Origin: an uncultured Gammaproteobacteria bacterium
GTDB taxonomy: Bacteria; Pseudomonadota; Gammaproteobacteria; CAKMZV01
DNA length: 64,000 nucleotides
NCBI GenBank assembly: GCA_929200535.1
Contig: CAKMZV010000002.1
Coordinates: forward strand, 11,537-75,536
Direction: 5' to 3'
The notes under the pieces were generated by a model. It was not told the DNA's origin and searched no databases. It saw only the letters and a list, made by a program, of their open reading frames with translations. The position numbers were made by a program, and so were the translations under genes. Of this stretch, positions 51,815-62,463 are shown piece after piece; the stretch's first letter is position 1; every line of letters begins with the position of its first letter.

Positions 51815-52004
51815 TAGTAAAATTATAAGAGATTAAACCTTTACTTAAAAAAATAAAAAGTTTTAATCCCTTTTAGATTATAAATAAGATTATGAATATA
51901 TTTAAAGAGAGAATAAAAGTCTTATAGTAGATTATGTGAAAATTATATTTTATTAAAGAAATTAAATAAATATAATTTTTATCTTTTTTTACTGTCTATA
52001 GTAT

Positions 52005-52037
52005 GAGACTTTGTCATATCTTTTGTTCAAAATTCTC
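52005..52037. repeat. 33-bp minimal MITE copy, inverted and degenerate
   Basis: GAGACTTTGTCATATCTTTTGTTCAAAATTCTC; flanks agtat / agcat. Confidence 0.78.
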
Positions 52038-52088
52038 AGCATACATATTAATATAAGAAGTAGTAAAAAACAACAAAAAATATAAAAA

Positions 52089-53507
52089 ATGAAAAAATAC
52101 GATTGGATTGTTATTGGTGGAGGAAGTGGAGGTTTATCTGTTATTGAAACGGCTATTCAGTTTGGAAAAAAATGTCTTTTAATTGATCCTAATCCACTTG
52201 GAGGAACCTGTGTAAATGTTGGTTGTGTTCCTAAAAAAATGATGTGGTTTCTTACTGATGTTTATGAAAAATCCACTCTATTAAAGGACTATGAAATAAA
52301 AGAAAATATTGAAAATAAAAGAGATTTTCTTTTTTCTGAATTTGTCGAAAAAAGACAAAAATCAATCAAAAATATTAATACTTGGTATGAAGCACAAATA
52401 TCGAATAAAGCAACGTATATTAAAGGAACCGCAAACTTTATTTCTGCAAACAAAATAAGAGTGGGAAAGGATGTTTTTGAAGGGGAAAGAATTGTTGTGT
52501 CAACCGGCTCTACCCCCGTTTATCCAGAAGATATAGAAGGAGCAGAACATGGAATCACTTCAGATGGCTTTTTTGAATTGAGAGAAATTCCTAAAAGTGT
52601 TTGTATTGTTGGCAGCGGTTATATTGCTCTTGAATTAGCATCTTTAATTGCAACATTACAAAAAATAAAATATAACAAACCTCAAGTGACTGTTCTTGTA
52701 AGGTCTAATCAGATTCTTAAAAATATAGATAAAGAAACGGCTTGCTTTTTGCAAAAACAAATAACCCTTAAAGGTATTAATTTTTTATTTCAAAGCCAAA
52801 TAAAAAAAATAACCAGAAAAAACAAAGAGTTACATATAAAATTAAAATCAATAGAAGCCTCTTCCTCTGTAAAAAATATGCCATCTTTTAACCCTTCTGA
52901 TTTTTTAAAAGCCGAAACCTTAATTTGGGCAACAGGACGAAAACCAAAAATTACAAGTTTGGACCTAAATAAAACAAAAATAAAAACAGACTCAAGGGGA
53001 TATATACAAATAGATGAGTTTTTTGAAACACAAGAACCCAATCATTTTGCTTTAGGGGATGTCATTGATAAACCTCAACTGACTCCAGTAGCCGTTCAAT
53101 CTGGGAGAAGGCTGGTTAGGCAAATTTATGAGGATAAACAAGAACATAAAGTTAGCTTTGATTTTATACCGACGGCAATCTTTACCCACCCACCCCTTTC
53201 AACCATTGGCATGAGCTCAGAAAAAGCAAAAGAAGAAGGGATTGAAACAGAAGAGTTTTTTTCTAAATTTACCCCAATGCTTTACAACTTTTCCTCATCA
53301 GCCCCAGAAACCTTTATTAAACTCGTTTGTGAGAAACAAAGCCAAAAGGTTTTGGGTTTACATATGGTGGGGGAGGGAGTTGATGAGATTTTACAAGGCT
53401 TTGCCGTCGCTATTAAAATGGGAGCAACCAAAAAGGATTTTGACCGCACCATGGCGATTCACCCAACCTCGGCAGAAGAAATCGTTACGTTAAAGCCGAT
53501 CTCTTAA
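52089..53507 (+). CDS. gor: Glutathione-disulfide reductase family flavoprotein
   Basis: WIVIGGGSGGLSVIETAIQFGKKCLLIDPNPLGGTCVNVGCVPKKMMW, VVSTGSTPVYPEDIEGAEHGITSDGFFEL, IHPTSAEEIVTL. Confidence 0.9.
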   Translation: MKKYDWIVIGGGSGGLSVIETAIQFGKKCLLIDPNPLGGTCVNVGCVPKKMMWFLTDVYEKSTLLKDYEIKENIENKRDFLFSEFVEKRQKSIKNINTWYEAQISNKATYIKGTANFISANKIRVGKDVFEGERIVVSTGSTPVYPEDIEGAEHGITSDGFFELREIPKSVCIVGSGYIALELASLIATLQKIKYNKPQVTVLVRSNQILKNIDKETACFLQKQITLKGINFLFQSQIKKITRKNKELHIKLKSIEASSSVKNMPSFNPSDFLKAETLIWATGRKPKITSLDLNKTKIKTDSRGYIQIDEFFETQEPNHFALGDVIDKPQLTPVAVQSGRRLVRQIYEDKQEHKVSFDFIPTAIFTHPPLSTIGMSSEKAKEEGIETEEFFSKFTPMLYNFSSSAPETFIKLVCEKQSQKVLGLHMVGEGVDEILQGFAVAIKMGATKKDFDRTMAIHPTSAEEIVTLKPIS

Positions 53508-53544
53508 TCAAACAAAAAGCTCGATTTCACTCACAGCAAAAAAG

Positions 53545-53558
53545 GTTTCACGTGAAAC
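53545..53558. promoter_or_regulatory. Candidate parS (ParB-binding) site
   Basis: GTTTCACGTGAAAC, a perfect 14-bp palindrome identical to the core of the consensus TGTTTCACGTGAAACA. Confidence 0.7.
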
Positions 53559-53565
53559 TCTTGTT

Positions 53566-54555
53566 TCATATGAAACGATGGTTTTTGGCAAACTCTTTTG
53601 AAAAATAAGATACGACGATGTTTGCTCCCGCTCTTCTAAAAGACAGGAGGATTTCATAGATGGTGTCTTCAGGTATAAACCCGTTGTTTATGGCTGTTTT
53701 TTGCATAGAGTACTCTCCGCTTGTGTGGTAGGCTGCAAGAGGGAGGTTGGTGTGCTCTCTTAGTTTTGAAAGAATATCCAAATAGGGGAGACCGGGCTTA
53801 ACCATCAATATGTCAGCCCCCTCGTTGATGTCAAGATCCGCCTCAATAAATATTTCATTTATATTGTGAGGGTTGATTTGATAACCTTTTTTATCTTTCT
53901 TTTTTAATGTTGAGCCGCTCCCGACACCCTCTCTAAAAGGTGCGTATAGTGAAGACGCAAATTTTATACAATAGGAAAGAATTATAGTGTTTTTAAATCC
54001 GCCCTGTTCTAAAGCGTTTCTAATGACGCCAATCCTTCCATCCATCATATCAGAGGGGGCAACAATGTCGGCTCCAGCTTGTGCCAAAGAGGATGCCTGC
54101 ATAGACAGGACCTCTAAGGTTTGATCGTTTAAAACCTCTTGGTTTTTACCAAGCAGTCCGTCGTGACCGTGTGTTGTAAAGGGGTCTAAAGCAACGTCGG
54201 CCATAATACATATTTCGGGAAAAGCGTCTTTAATTCTTTTTATTGTTTGTTGTGTTAAGCCGTTGGGACTATGAGCCTCTCTTCCGTCCTCTGTTCTTTT
54301 TTCTATAGGGGTGTCGGGAAAAAGGGCTATTGTAGAAATCCCAACCTTTAACAATTCCTCAACTTCTTTAAGCACGCTTTTTGATGAAAACCGAAAAATA
54401 CCCGGCATTGAGTTAATGGGGGTTCGGGGTGAGGCTTTTTCTGTTATAAAAAGGGGCTGGATTAAATTTTCAACGCCAACCGTTGTTTCTCTTACCATTT
54501 CCCTTATGGTATGGTTTTGTCTAAGTCTTCTGGGTCGGGTAAGCGGGTGCTTCAT
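53566..54555 (-). CDS. hemB: Delta-aminolevulinic acid dehydratase
   Basis: TRPRRLRQNHTIREMVRET, IMADVALDPFTTHGHDGLL, ADIVAPSDMMDGRIGVIR, ILMVKPGLPYLDIL. Confidence 0.97.
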   Translation of the reverse strand: MKHPLTRPRRLRQNHTIREMVRETTVGVENLIQPLFITEKASPRTPINSMPGIFRFSSKSVLKEVEELLKVGISTIALFPDTPIEKRTEDGREAHSPNGLTQQTIKRIKDAFPEICIMADVALDPFTTHGHDGLLGKNQEVLNDQTLEVLSMQASSLAQAGADIVAPSDMMDGRIGVIRNALEQGGFKNTIILSYCIKFASSLYAPFREGVGSGSTLKKKDKKGYQINPHNINEIFIEADLDINEGADILMVKPGLPYLDILSKLREHTNLPLAAYHTSGEYSMQKTAINNGFIPEDTIYEILLSFRRAGANIVVSYFSKEFAKNHRFI

Positions 54556-55115
54556 TTTTTGTTGTTCTTTTGGTTTGTCGTATTAGTGCTTTTTTCTTCA
54601 ATGCTCTTTTCTTTTTTTTGAGGGTTTTTAATGTTGTCTAAAATAAGCAAACCGATACCAACGGAAATGCAGATGTCGGCAACATTAAATACTGGCCAGT
54701 GGTATTGCTCCCAATGAAAGTCTAAAAAATCAAAAACATAGCCGTAAACAGATCGGTCAATCAGGTTTCCAATAGCACCACCGAGAACAAAGCTTAGAGA
54801 AAAACCAAAGAGGGGTCGTTTTCTTACATTTATTGTAAGCAACCAGATGAAAATTCCCAAGCTGATGACAGAAGATAGAAAAATAAAAAAAGGTCTTTGC
54901 CACCCTCCGGCATCGGAAAGAAAACTAAAGGCAGCACCATGATTGAAAATTAGTCGAATGTTGAAGATAGAGTTTACATAAACGCCCCCGCCTTCACTAA
55001 ACAAAAAGCCGACAAGAGACTTGCTGCTTTGGTCAAGGATGATCAAAACAAGCACCAGGGGTAAAAGCTGCCAGCCTGTACGAGGGTCTTTGTTTGATGT
55101 AAGCGAGTTTTTCAT
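54552..55115 (-). CDS. lspA: Lipoprotein signal peptidase (signal peptidase II)
   Basis: LILDQSSKSLV, FNIRLIFNHGAAFSFLSDAGGWQR, GAIGNLIDRSVYGYVFDFLDFHW, PVFNVADICISVGIGLLIL. Start set to MKNSLTSN at 55115. Confidence 0.94.
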   Translation of the reverse strand: MKNSLTSNKDPRTGWQLLPLVLVLIILDQSSKSLVGFLFSEGGGVYVNSIFNIRLIFNHGAAFSFLSDAGGWQRPFFIFLSSVISLGIFIWLLTINVRKRPLFGFSLSFVLGGAIGNLIDRSVYGYVFDFLDFHWEQYHWPVFNVADICISVGIGLLILDNIKNPQKKEKSIEEKSTNTTNQKNNKK

Positions 55116-55125
55116 TGTTCTTTTT

Positions 55126-57951
55126 TTAAACAAATTGACGAAGTTCTCCATTCCCATAAACATTCAGAATGGAGCGTGAATCAAGGTCTGGGTGTTTCGG
55201 GTTGCTGCCGACATCGGCACGACGGTGCCAACTACGCTCACAACGCTTAAAAGGACACGTCTCTGCTAAAATCTTTAACCCCTCCATGCTTTCCTCTAAT
55301 CCTTTGGGCGCCTCTTCGATTTTTTTAATTTCGGCATACGAGGTGATAAAAACAAACCGGAGTTCATCGCCTAACAAAAGCAGGTTTTGAGCGAGAGCAG
55401 GGCTTGCATAAAGAGTAATTTGAGCGTCTAAAGAACCTCCAATTTTTCTATCGTTACGCAAGGTTTCTAATTTTTTATCAACAAGAGACTTTATCTCTTG
55501 GAGGGTTTTCCAATAACCAACATTGAGCGTTTCTTTTTCTGGAAGAGTGCTTAAGCCTGAATACCAAGTTTGTAATAGAATGCTTTTTTTGTTCTCCCCT
55601 ATGTGTTGCCATATTTCCTCACTGGTGAACGAAAGGATTGGACACAGCCAACGAACAATTGCCTGACAAAGGTGATAAAGAGATGTTTGGGCGGAACGTC
55701 TTGGCAGGCTATTTGTTTGGCAGGTGTATAAGCGATCTTTAAGAATGTCCAAATAAAAAGCACCCATCTCAACCGCACAAAAATGTTGAATTTTTTTACA
55801 AATAGTATGAAATTCGTAGTCCTTATAGGCAATAATAATCTCTTCTTGTAATCGTCGAGCTTGATTTATTGCCCAACGATCAAGGCTTAATTGTTGAGAA
55901 AAGTCCACCCCATTTTCTTGATAGTTAAAGTCCTCAAGGTTTCCGAGGAAATAGCGAACGGTATTTCGGATTCGACGATAGGAATCACCCACTCGCTTAA
56001 AGATTTCATCTGAAACAGACATTTCTTGTCGGTAATCGCTGGAAGCAATCCATAAGCGCAAAATATCGGCGCCAAGAGTTTGACATACTTTTTGTGGTTC
56101 AACAATATTGCCCTCTGATTTAGACATTTTTTTACCGTGTTGGTCAACGGTAAAGCCGTGGGTTAGGACGGCCTTGTAAGGGGGTGCACCATTAAGAGCG
56201 ATGCCCGTTAGTAGAGCAGACTGAAACCACCCTCGATGTTGATCCGAGCCCTCAAGATAAAGGTCTGCAGGAAAGGTTAATCCCTCTTCTTTTCTGTCAA
56301 GTGTGGCGTGAGTCATTCCAGAATCAAACCAGACATCGAGTACATCGTTGCACTTTTCATAATTTTGAGAATCGGCTTCCCCAACCAATTCCTCAAGGCT
56401 CAAATCAAACCAAGCGTCAGCACCCTTTTCTTTAATTTTAAGGGCTACCTCGTCTATAATTTGCAGAATATTCGGGTGCATTTCCCCTGTTTTTTTATGT
56501 GTGATAAAAGGAATTGGAACGCCCCAAAACCGTTGGCGAGAAATACACCAGTCGGGTCGGTTATTTAACATTCCCTTCATTCTTTCTTTTCCAGATTGGG
56601 GGAAAAACGCAACCTCTTCTAAGGCGTTTAACGCATCCTCAGAAATGTTTTTCAAGTTAATAAACCACTGGGTCGTCGCACGAAAAATAAGTGGTGTTTT
56701 GGTGCGCCAACAGTGAGGATAGCTGTGTTTAAACTTTTCACAAGCGAGTAGGCGGTTGGTTTCAGTTAATTTGTCAACAATCAACTTTTCGGCTTTACCG
56801 ACAAACATTCCTCCAAAGAGGGGGAGGTCTTCATAAAAACACCCCTTTTCATTGACGGGACAAGAGGAATCTAATTGATACTTTAATCCAACAACAAAAT
56901 CCTCTGGACCGTGTGCGGGAGCGGTATGTACACAGCCCGTTCCTGAATCTAAAGTTACATGGTCTCCGAGAACGATGGGTATGTCTCTTTCATAGAAAGG
57001 GTGAGAAAAAAGCAAGCCTTCAAGTTTTTTTCCGACGGTTGTTGATAAGACCTTAAACGATGCTTTATAGCGTTTTGCACACTCCTCTATTAATTCTTTG
57101 GCAATAAGCATTGCCCTTTTTTTGTTATCTGCCTCAATGCCCACAAGTGCGTACTCATAGTCTGGGTGAACAGAGATTGCCTGACTGGCAGGAAGGGTCC
57201 AGGGTGTTGTTGTCCAGATAACCGCTTCTACCTCCATAGAATCAAGCGTAGATTCTTCAACCTCAAAAAGAGCACAAAGCTTTTCCGTGTTTTTTGTGGG
57301 ATAAGCGACATCAATTGCTAAGGATGTTTTTTCGTGATATTCTATCTCTGCCTCCGCAAGGGCAGACTCACATCCCGTGCTCCAATGCACTGGTTTTAGC
57401 CCACTTCGGATAAAGCCTTTTTGGTAGAGTTTTTTTAATGCAAGAACCTCGTTTGCCTCAACATAAAAGTCCTTTGTTTTATAGGGGGAAACCCAATCAC
57501 CGATGATACCAAGGCGAAGAAAGTCTTCTTTTTGTTGATTAATTTGTTGTTCAGCAAAATCTCGACAGTGTTGACGAAACTCCGAAGCGTTGTACTTTCC
57601 ACCGACCTTACCGTGTTTTTTTTCTATTTGCATTTCAATAGGCAAACCATGACAATCCCAACCAGGAATGTAGTTAATTGCTTGATTGTCCATTAAGCGA
57701 GACTTAATGATGATGTCTTTTAGGATTTTATTGACAGCATGCCCAATATGAATCTTCCCATTAGCATAAGGTGGACCATCGTGTAAAACAAAAGTAGATG
57801 GACGGGGGTTTGTTTTTACATCCTCCTGAATGGTCTGATAAATATTTTGTTTTTTCCAGTTTTCAAAAAGCTCAGGCTCGCGCGAAGCCAGGCTGGCTCT
57901 CATAGGAAAAGAGGTTTTTGGAAGATTAAGAGTATCGGAATATTTATTCAT
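55126..57951 (-). CDS. ileS: Isoleucyl-tRNA synthetase
   Basis: LHDGPPYANGKIHIGHAVNKILKDIIIKS, PGWDCHGLPIE, KMSKSEGNIV, C-terminal zinc cysteines. Confidence 0.98.
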   Translation of the reverse strand: MNKYSDTLNLPKTSFPMRASLASREPELFENWKKQNIYQTIQEDVKTNPRPSTFVLHDGPPYANGKIHIGHAVNKILKDIIIKSRLMDNQAINYIPGWDCHGLPIEMQIEKKHGKVGGKYNASEFRQHCRDFAEQQINQQKEDFLRLGIIGDWVSPYKTKDFYVEANEVLALKKLYQKGFIRSGLKPVHWSTGCESALAEAEIEYHEKTSLAIDVAYPTKNTEKLCALFEVEESTLDSMEVEAVIWTTTPWTLPASQAISVHPDYEYALVGIEADNKKRAMLIAKELIEECAKRYKASFKVLSTTVGKKLEGLLFSHPFYERDIPIVLGDHVTLDSGTGCVHTAPAHGPEDFVVGLKYQLDSSCPVNEKGCFYEDLPLFGGMFVGKAEKLIVDKLTETNRLLACEKFKHSYPHCWRTKTPLIFRATTQWFINLKNISEDALNALEEVAFFPQSGKERMKGMLNNRPDWCISRQRFWGVPIPFITHKKTGEMHPNILQIIDEVALKIKEKGADAWFDLSLEELVGEADSQNYEKCNDVLDVWFDSGMTHATLDRKEEGLTFPADLYLEGSDQHRGWFQSALLTGIALNGAPPYKAVLTHGFTVDQHGKKMSKSEGNIVEPQKVCQTLGADILRLWIASSDYRQEMSVSDEIFKRVGDSYRRIRNTVRYFLGNLEDFNYQENGVDFSQQLSLDRWAINQARRLQEEIIIAYKDYEFHTICKKIQHFCAVEMGAFYLDILKDRLYTCQTNSLPRRSAQTSLYHLCQAIVRWLCPILSFTSEEIWQHIGENKKSILLQTWYSGLSTLPEKETLNVGYWKTLQEIKSLVDKKLETLRNDRKIGGSLDAQITLYASPALAQNLLLLGDELRFVFITSYAEIKKIEEAPKGLEESMEGLKILAETCPFKRCERSWHRRADVGSNPKHPDLDSRSILNVYGNGELRQFV

Positions 57952-58016
57952 AGAGGTTGTTTAGTATAGTAATAGGGACTTTTTAATTATAAAACACAGA
58001 CGGGTTTAATTTATTG

Positions 58017-59147
58017 TTAATCATCACAGAAACGAGGTACCCGATCGGCAATTTGAGTTAATAATTCATAGGCAATCGTGTCGGCTTTTTCTGCAACCTG
58101 ACGGATATCAAGATTTTTCCCCCAAAGTTCAACTCTATCGCCGATTTTTATTTTTGGAAAGGCGTTTGGCTGATAGGAGCTCGGGTGAAGATAGATTGCC
58201 ATCAAGTCCATAGAAACACGTCCAACAACCGGATAATATTGACCTTCAAAAAACACTTGTGCCTTATCTCCCAAGGCTCTGGGGTATCCGTCTGCATAGC
58301 CAGCTTTGAGCGTAGCAATATACCCATCTTCAGGAGCCACCCAATCAGCCCCATAACCCACTGTCATTCCTTTATGGGCTTTTTTTAGGGATATAACGGG
58401 AGCCTCAAAGGACATTGTTGGAAGAAGAGTGTTTATGATGCTGTTTTTTTGTGACATATTATTGGGAAAACCTCCATATAGCATAATTCCAGGGCGAATA
58501 TATTGCGTAGAATCCGAATCCATCGGGGTTAATTGATGTAGAATGGCGGCAGAGTTGGCGAGGCTACTATAAGGAATTTTTGAAAGGCGTTTTTTAAATG
58601 AGGCAAAGCTCTTTTTTTGTTTTTCATTTAACGGGCTAAGCGGCTCATCCGCACATGCAAAGTGAGACATTAAACAATGGGGTTTAAGAGCCTTAATTTT
58701 ATCGATGAGCGATTCAACCTGAAGAGAACTAAACCCCAATCGCCCCATACCGCTATCGACTTTTAACCATAAGAGTGGAAGAGATTTTTGAGGGAGGGAA
58801 GAGAGTAAATCAATTTGATTGGGACAATGTACCACCATTTCGATATTATTGTTAATACAACTCGTTAGCTCTTGTTGATTAAACACCCCATGCAACAAAA
58901 GCAACCGACGGTGCTTAAATAACGATCTTAGTTTTTCGGCACTTGGTAAATCCGTAACACCTAAAACATCATCATCAAGAAGATTTTTCTCAATTGTTTC
59001 AACAACCTGATTAATGCGGTGCCCATAAAGCTCCGCTTTAACAATGGCAAGCACACGAGCTTGGGGAGCTTGTTGGCGAGCAATCTGTAGATTGTGAATG
59101 ATGTTTTTTGTGTGAACTCGCACACAGGCTTGAAGAAAAGAAGCCAC
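58017..59147 (-). CDS. alr: Alanine racemase
   Basis: VLAIVKAELYGH (PLP-Lys context), LWLKVDSGMGRLGF, RPGIMLYGGFP, VSMDLMAIYL. Confidence 0.95.
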   Translation of the reverse strand: MASFLQACVRVHTKNIIHNLQIARQQAPQARVLAIVKAELYGHRINQVVETIEKNLLDDDVLGVTDLPSAEKLRSLFKHRRLLLLHGVFNQQELTSCINNNIEMVVHCPNQIDLLSSLPQKSLPLLWLKVDSGMGRLGFSSLQVESLIDKIKALKPHCLMSHFACADEPLSPLNEKQKKSFASFKKRLSKIPYSSLANSAAILHQLTPMDSDSTQYIRPGIMLYGGFPNNMSQKNSIINTLLPTMSFEAPVISLKKAHKGMTVGYGADWVAPEDGYIATLKAGYADGYPRALGDKAQVFFEGQYYPVVGRVSMDLMAIYLHPSSYQPNAFPKIKIGDRVELWGKNLDIRQVAEKADTIAYELLTQIADRVPRFCDD

Positions 59148-59155
59148 TTTAATTT

Positions 59156-60589
59156 TTATTCTATTGGAATAGCTTGGGTTTCTAAATCAGAATCGAGGCT
59201 GTCATCCCTAAAAGGGTTGCTAAAACGAGAGTATTGACCTTCAAAGTTAAGCTTTATTATGCCCGTTTCGCCATTTCTATGTTTAGAAAGAAAGGCTTCC
59301 GCTCGCCCTTTAAGGTTTTCATTTTCAGGCTCATAAACTTCTGGACGATGAATAAATAAGACAATGTCTGCATCCTGCTCTATTGACCCAGATTCGCGTA
59401 AATCGGACATCATCGGACGACGATCTTTGCGATTCTCAACCATACGGTTAAGTTGCGATAAAACAATCACGGGGACGTCTAATTCGCGAGCCATCTCTTT
59501 TAAAATGCGAGATATTTCAGTAACTTCCGCAGTTCTATTATCAAGACGACGATCGATATTAAGAAGCTGTAAATAATCAATAACAATTAAGCCTAATGTG
59601 GGGTTGTCTTTTTTTAAGCGTCGGGCTCGCCCCCTTAATGTGTGGACCGAGATGCCGCTGCTATCATCAATAAAAATGTTTGATTTTTCCTTTAATTGTG
59701 CTCCCGAGCTCAAAAGGGACTCCCATTCTTCGTTGCTTATTTTTCCAGTGCGAATATTTTTTAATGGGATACTTCCTTTTGCTGAAAGTATCCGCATTAC
59801 CAACTGGTCTGCCCCCATTTCCATACTAAAAACCCCGACAACACACTTTTGTTCTCCATATTTTTCTGTGTGTAAATAATCACCATTATGATTAGCAACA
59901 TATTCAGCGATATTGACAGCAAGAGTTGTTTTCCCCATTGATGGACGCCCAGCAATAATAATCAAATCACCTCTTTGTAATCCACTTGTAATATCGTCAA
60001 AACGACTATAACCCGTGGCAAACCCCGTTATGTAGGAATCTATATTTGACAAATTATCCACTTTTAAAGTTATTTTCTCTAATAGTGGAGCAATGGCAGA
60101 GAATGTTTTTTTGTGGGATTGTTGTTGTGACAACTCAAATAATGTTTTTTCTGCCTCTTCGATTAGTTCAGCGATATTACGGGCTTGTGGATCAGACCCC
60201 AATCGTCCAATTTGAGAGCCAACCTCCATCAGTGAGCGGTGAACCGCCCTCTCCCGCACGAGATTCGCATAAACTAACGAATTTATGGCGACAGGGGCGT
60301 TAGAAGCTAATTCCCCAAGGTAAGAGGTGCCTCCCGTCTCTTTGTCTAATTTTGTGCGTTTTAGATGCTCTCCAACGGTTAAAACATCGATTGTTGAGCC
60401 TTTCTGGTGTAAAGCACCAATTGCCTCATAAATTTTTTGATGATCTTGGCGATAAAAATCTTTAGCCTTTAACTTTTCAAAAACCTCATCTAAGGAATTT
60501 TCGTCAGTAGTACCAACCAATAGTCCACCCAGAACCGCCTGTTCTGATTCAATCGAGTTGGGCTGTAGTTGATCTTCAGGAGACATCAA
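59156..60589 (-). CDS. dnaB: Replicative DNA helicase
   Basis: PNSIESEQAVLGGLL, GDLIIIAGRPSMGKTTLAVNIAEYVA, VIVLSQLNR, SDLRESGSIEQDADIVLFIHR. Confidence 0.98.
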   Translation of the reverse strand: MMSPEDQLQPNSIESEQAVLGGLLVGTTDENSLDEVFEKLKAKDFYRQDHQKIYEAIGALHQKGSTIDVLTVGEHLKRTKLDKETGGTSYLGELASNAPVAINSLVYANLVRERAVHRSLMEVGSQIGRLGSDPQARNIAELIEEAEKTLFELSQQQSHKKTFSAIAPLLEKITLKVDNLSNIDSYITGFATGYSRFDDITSGLQRGDLIIIAGRPSMGKTTLAVNIAEYVANHNGDYLHTEKYGEQKCVVGVFSMEMGADQLVMRILSAKGSIPLKNIRTGKISNEEWESLLSSGAQLKEKSNIFIDDSSGISVHTLRGRARRLKKDNPTLGLIVIDYLQLLNIDRRLDNRTAEVTEISRILKEMARELDVPVIVLSQLNRMVENRKDRRPMMSDLRESGSIEQDADIVLFIHRPEVYEPENENLKGRAEAFLSKHRNGETGIIKLNFEGQYSRFSNPFRDDSLDSDLETQAIPIE

Positions 60590-60598
60590 AAAAAGAAC

Positions 60599-61063
60599 TT
60601 AAGAGGAGCTTTCCGCCTTTTCCTTTGTTATATTGATATTTACGACAATGTTTACTTCTGGGTGAAGAAGAATCTGGGCTTGGTGGATACCGACAGTTTT
60701 AAACGCACCCTCAGCTAAGGCGACATTTTTCTTTTCAAGTGCAAAATCATTTGCGACTAGAAAGTCAACAATTTCCTTAATTCCAACAGATCCATAAAGA
60801 TGCCCCTCATCATCTGCCGCAGCGAGAATTTCAATGGACAATTTGGATAATTTTTTAGCCAGCGTTTGTGCTTGCTTCAGCTTTTGTTCCGCACTTTTTA
60901 GAAGCTCAGCATTTCGATCTTGTGCTTCTTTAATATTTTCTGGCGTGGCAACTTGAGCCTTATGCGTTGGTAATAAATAATTTCTAGCATAACCAGCCTT
61001 AACTTTAACCACAGTGCCAATCTCTCCGAGATTAGGAAGTTTTTCTAATAGTATTACGTTCAT
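60599..61063 (-). CDS. rplI: 50S ribosomal protein L9
   Basis: MNVILLEKLPNLGEIGTVVKVKAGYARNYLLPTHKAQVAT. Confidence 0.98.
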   Translation of the reverse strand: MNVILLEKLPNLGEIGTVVKVKAGYARNYLLPTHKAQVATPENIKEAQDRNAELLKSAEQKLKQAQTLAKKLSKLSIEILAAADDEGHLYGSVGIKEIVDFLVANDFALEKKNVALAEGAFKTVGIHQAQILLHPEVNIVVNINITKEKAESSS

Positions 61064-61133
61064 TTTCCTCTTAAATTTATAATAATTAAACTCAAACTAC
61101 CTACATCCATTATGGGAATGAATATAGAGTATG

Positions 61134-62033
61134 TTATTCAGCTTGCACTTCGAATCGATAGCGCAAATTAAACCAACCATCTATAATGGCTGAAATAATT
61201 AATAAAGAAACCAAAAAAAGCCAACCCCAAACAAATATCAACGGTAAAACAATAAACAACATTAAATAAAAAACGATGATAACCGCTCTGTGCCACTGTT
61301 TTTTCTGATAAAAAAAGTGTACTAAGGAAAGCCCTTGTAGGCTTAACAACAAACAAACCACGACAAAGCTTTGTTCGGCAAACTCAAAACCCAAAAAGGC
61401 TAAAACCATTATTCCTAACAAAACCAAATTTAACGTTTTCCCTAATTGAAACTGGCGAAACTCCTCCCCAAAGCCCTTTGGTTTATAAACACAACTTTGC
61501 CAATATCGCCCCAAAAACAAAGACCCCGTCAAAGATATAAAAACTGAAACCCCTAAAGCTGGAACAATGGCATCAACCATGGCTTTTAACGCCTCTTGTC
61601 TAACTGGAGTGTTGGTTTGTTCAAAAGCTAACTGCAATATGTTTTTTAGCTCCAGCAGATACGGGTCTCCCCAGACGGTCAAAACCAAGACAACCATTAT
61701 TGCTAATATGGCAAGAAAAAAAACCGAAAGAGCCTGGTTGGAGGTTTGACCTAAAATCAGAGAACCTAAAATCAATGGGACATAGTAAAAAGCAACTAAC
61801 CAAACCCACGAGTGAGAGCTTTCTTGCCCCTCAAAAAAGTAAAACACCAACCAAAGAGTCAGTGTCGATACAAGAAATAACGACAACACCTGTTTATAAG
61901 ACTGCAATAGAGAAAACAAAGCCAATCCGCCACCCACAAAGACAAATAAGGGCTGAAAAGCAGCCCCTAAAAGGCTAAAAATTACAACTAACAGATGTGC
62001 AATAACTGGGTTTTTTAAATAAAGTTTTCCCAT
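61134..62033 (-). CDS. DUF2232-like polytopic membrane protein
   Basis: Multi-TM protein in the conserved position between rpsR and rplI. Confidence 0.7.
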   Translation of the reverse strand: MGKLYLKNPVIAHLLVVIFSLLGAAFQPLFVFVGGGLALFSLLQSYKQVLSLFLVSTLTLWLVFYFFEGQESSHSWVWLVAFYYVPLILGSLILGQTSNQALSVFFLAILAIMVVLVLTVWGDPYLLELKNILQLAFEQTNTPVRQEALKAMVDAIVPALGVSVFISLTGSLFLGRYWQSCVYKPKGFGEEFRQFQLGKTLNLVLLGIMVLAFLGFEFAEQSFVVVCLLLSLQGLSLVHFFYQKKQWHRAVIIVFYLMLFIVLPLIFVWGWLFLVSLLIISAIIDGWFNLRYRFEVQAE

Positions 62034-62136
62034 TTTTTAGAGACTATATGGATGTAATAGGTGATTCATTCTTCTCTTTTCGCAGAGTTAGGCTCTTCTT
62101 TTTTCTCACAAACAACTGAAAAATAGATGGATAGGG

Positions 62137-62391
62137 TTAAGACATATGTCTATGACTATAAGGCAATAACGCTAAATAGCGCGCTCTTTTTATAGCGGCG
62201 GAGATTTGACGCTGTTTTTTTGCTGTGATTTTTGTCATTCTTCCACATAAAATGCCACCTGTTTCAGAAGTGTAACCCTTGAGCAAAGATATATTCTTGT
62301 AATCTATATTGCTATCTGTTGCCCTTGGGGGCTCGGGGATACGATTGCGGAAATTATTGTGTTTACGACGATTATTTTGTTTGTTTTTCAT
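62137..62391 (-). CDS. rpsR: 30S ribosomal protein S18
   Basis: [51 protein letters not shown]. Confidence 0.97.
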   Translation of the reverse strand: MKNKQNNRRKHNNFRNRIPEPPRATDSNIDYKNISLLKGYTSETGGILCGRMTKITAKKQRQISAAIKRARYLALLPYSHRHMS

Positions 62392-62463
62392 AAGTATTAA
62401 TTTTTGTTTAATGCTATAAAAATAGAAATAGCTTAGTTATGGTGTGCTTATTGCAAAGAAAAC

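Noticed and set aside
48700-53500. Low-GC stretch (tsaC to gor) as a genomic island
   Set aside because: Content is ordinary core genes (mscS-type, mlaA, msrB, gor); no integrase, tRNA or boundary repeats, and composition shift is only an impression by eye.
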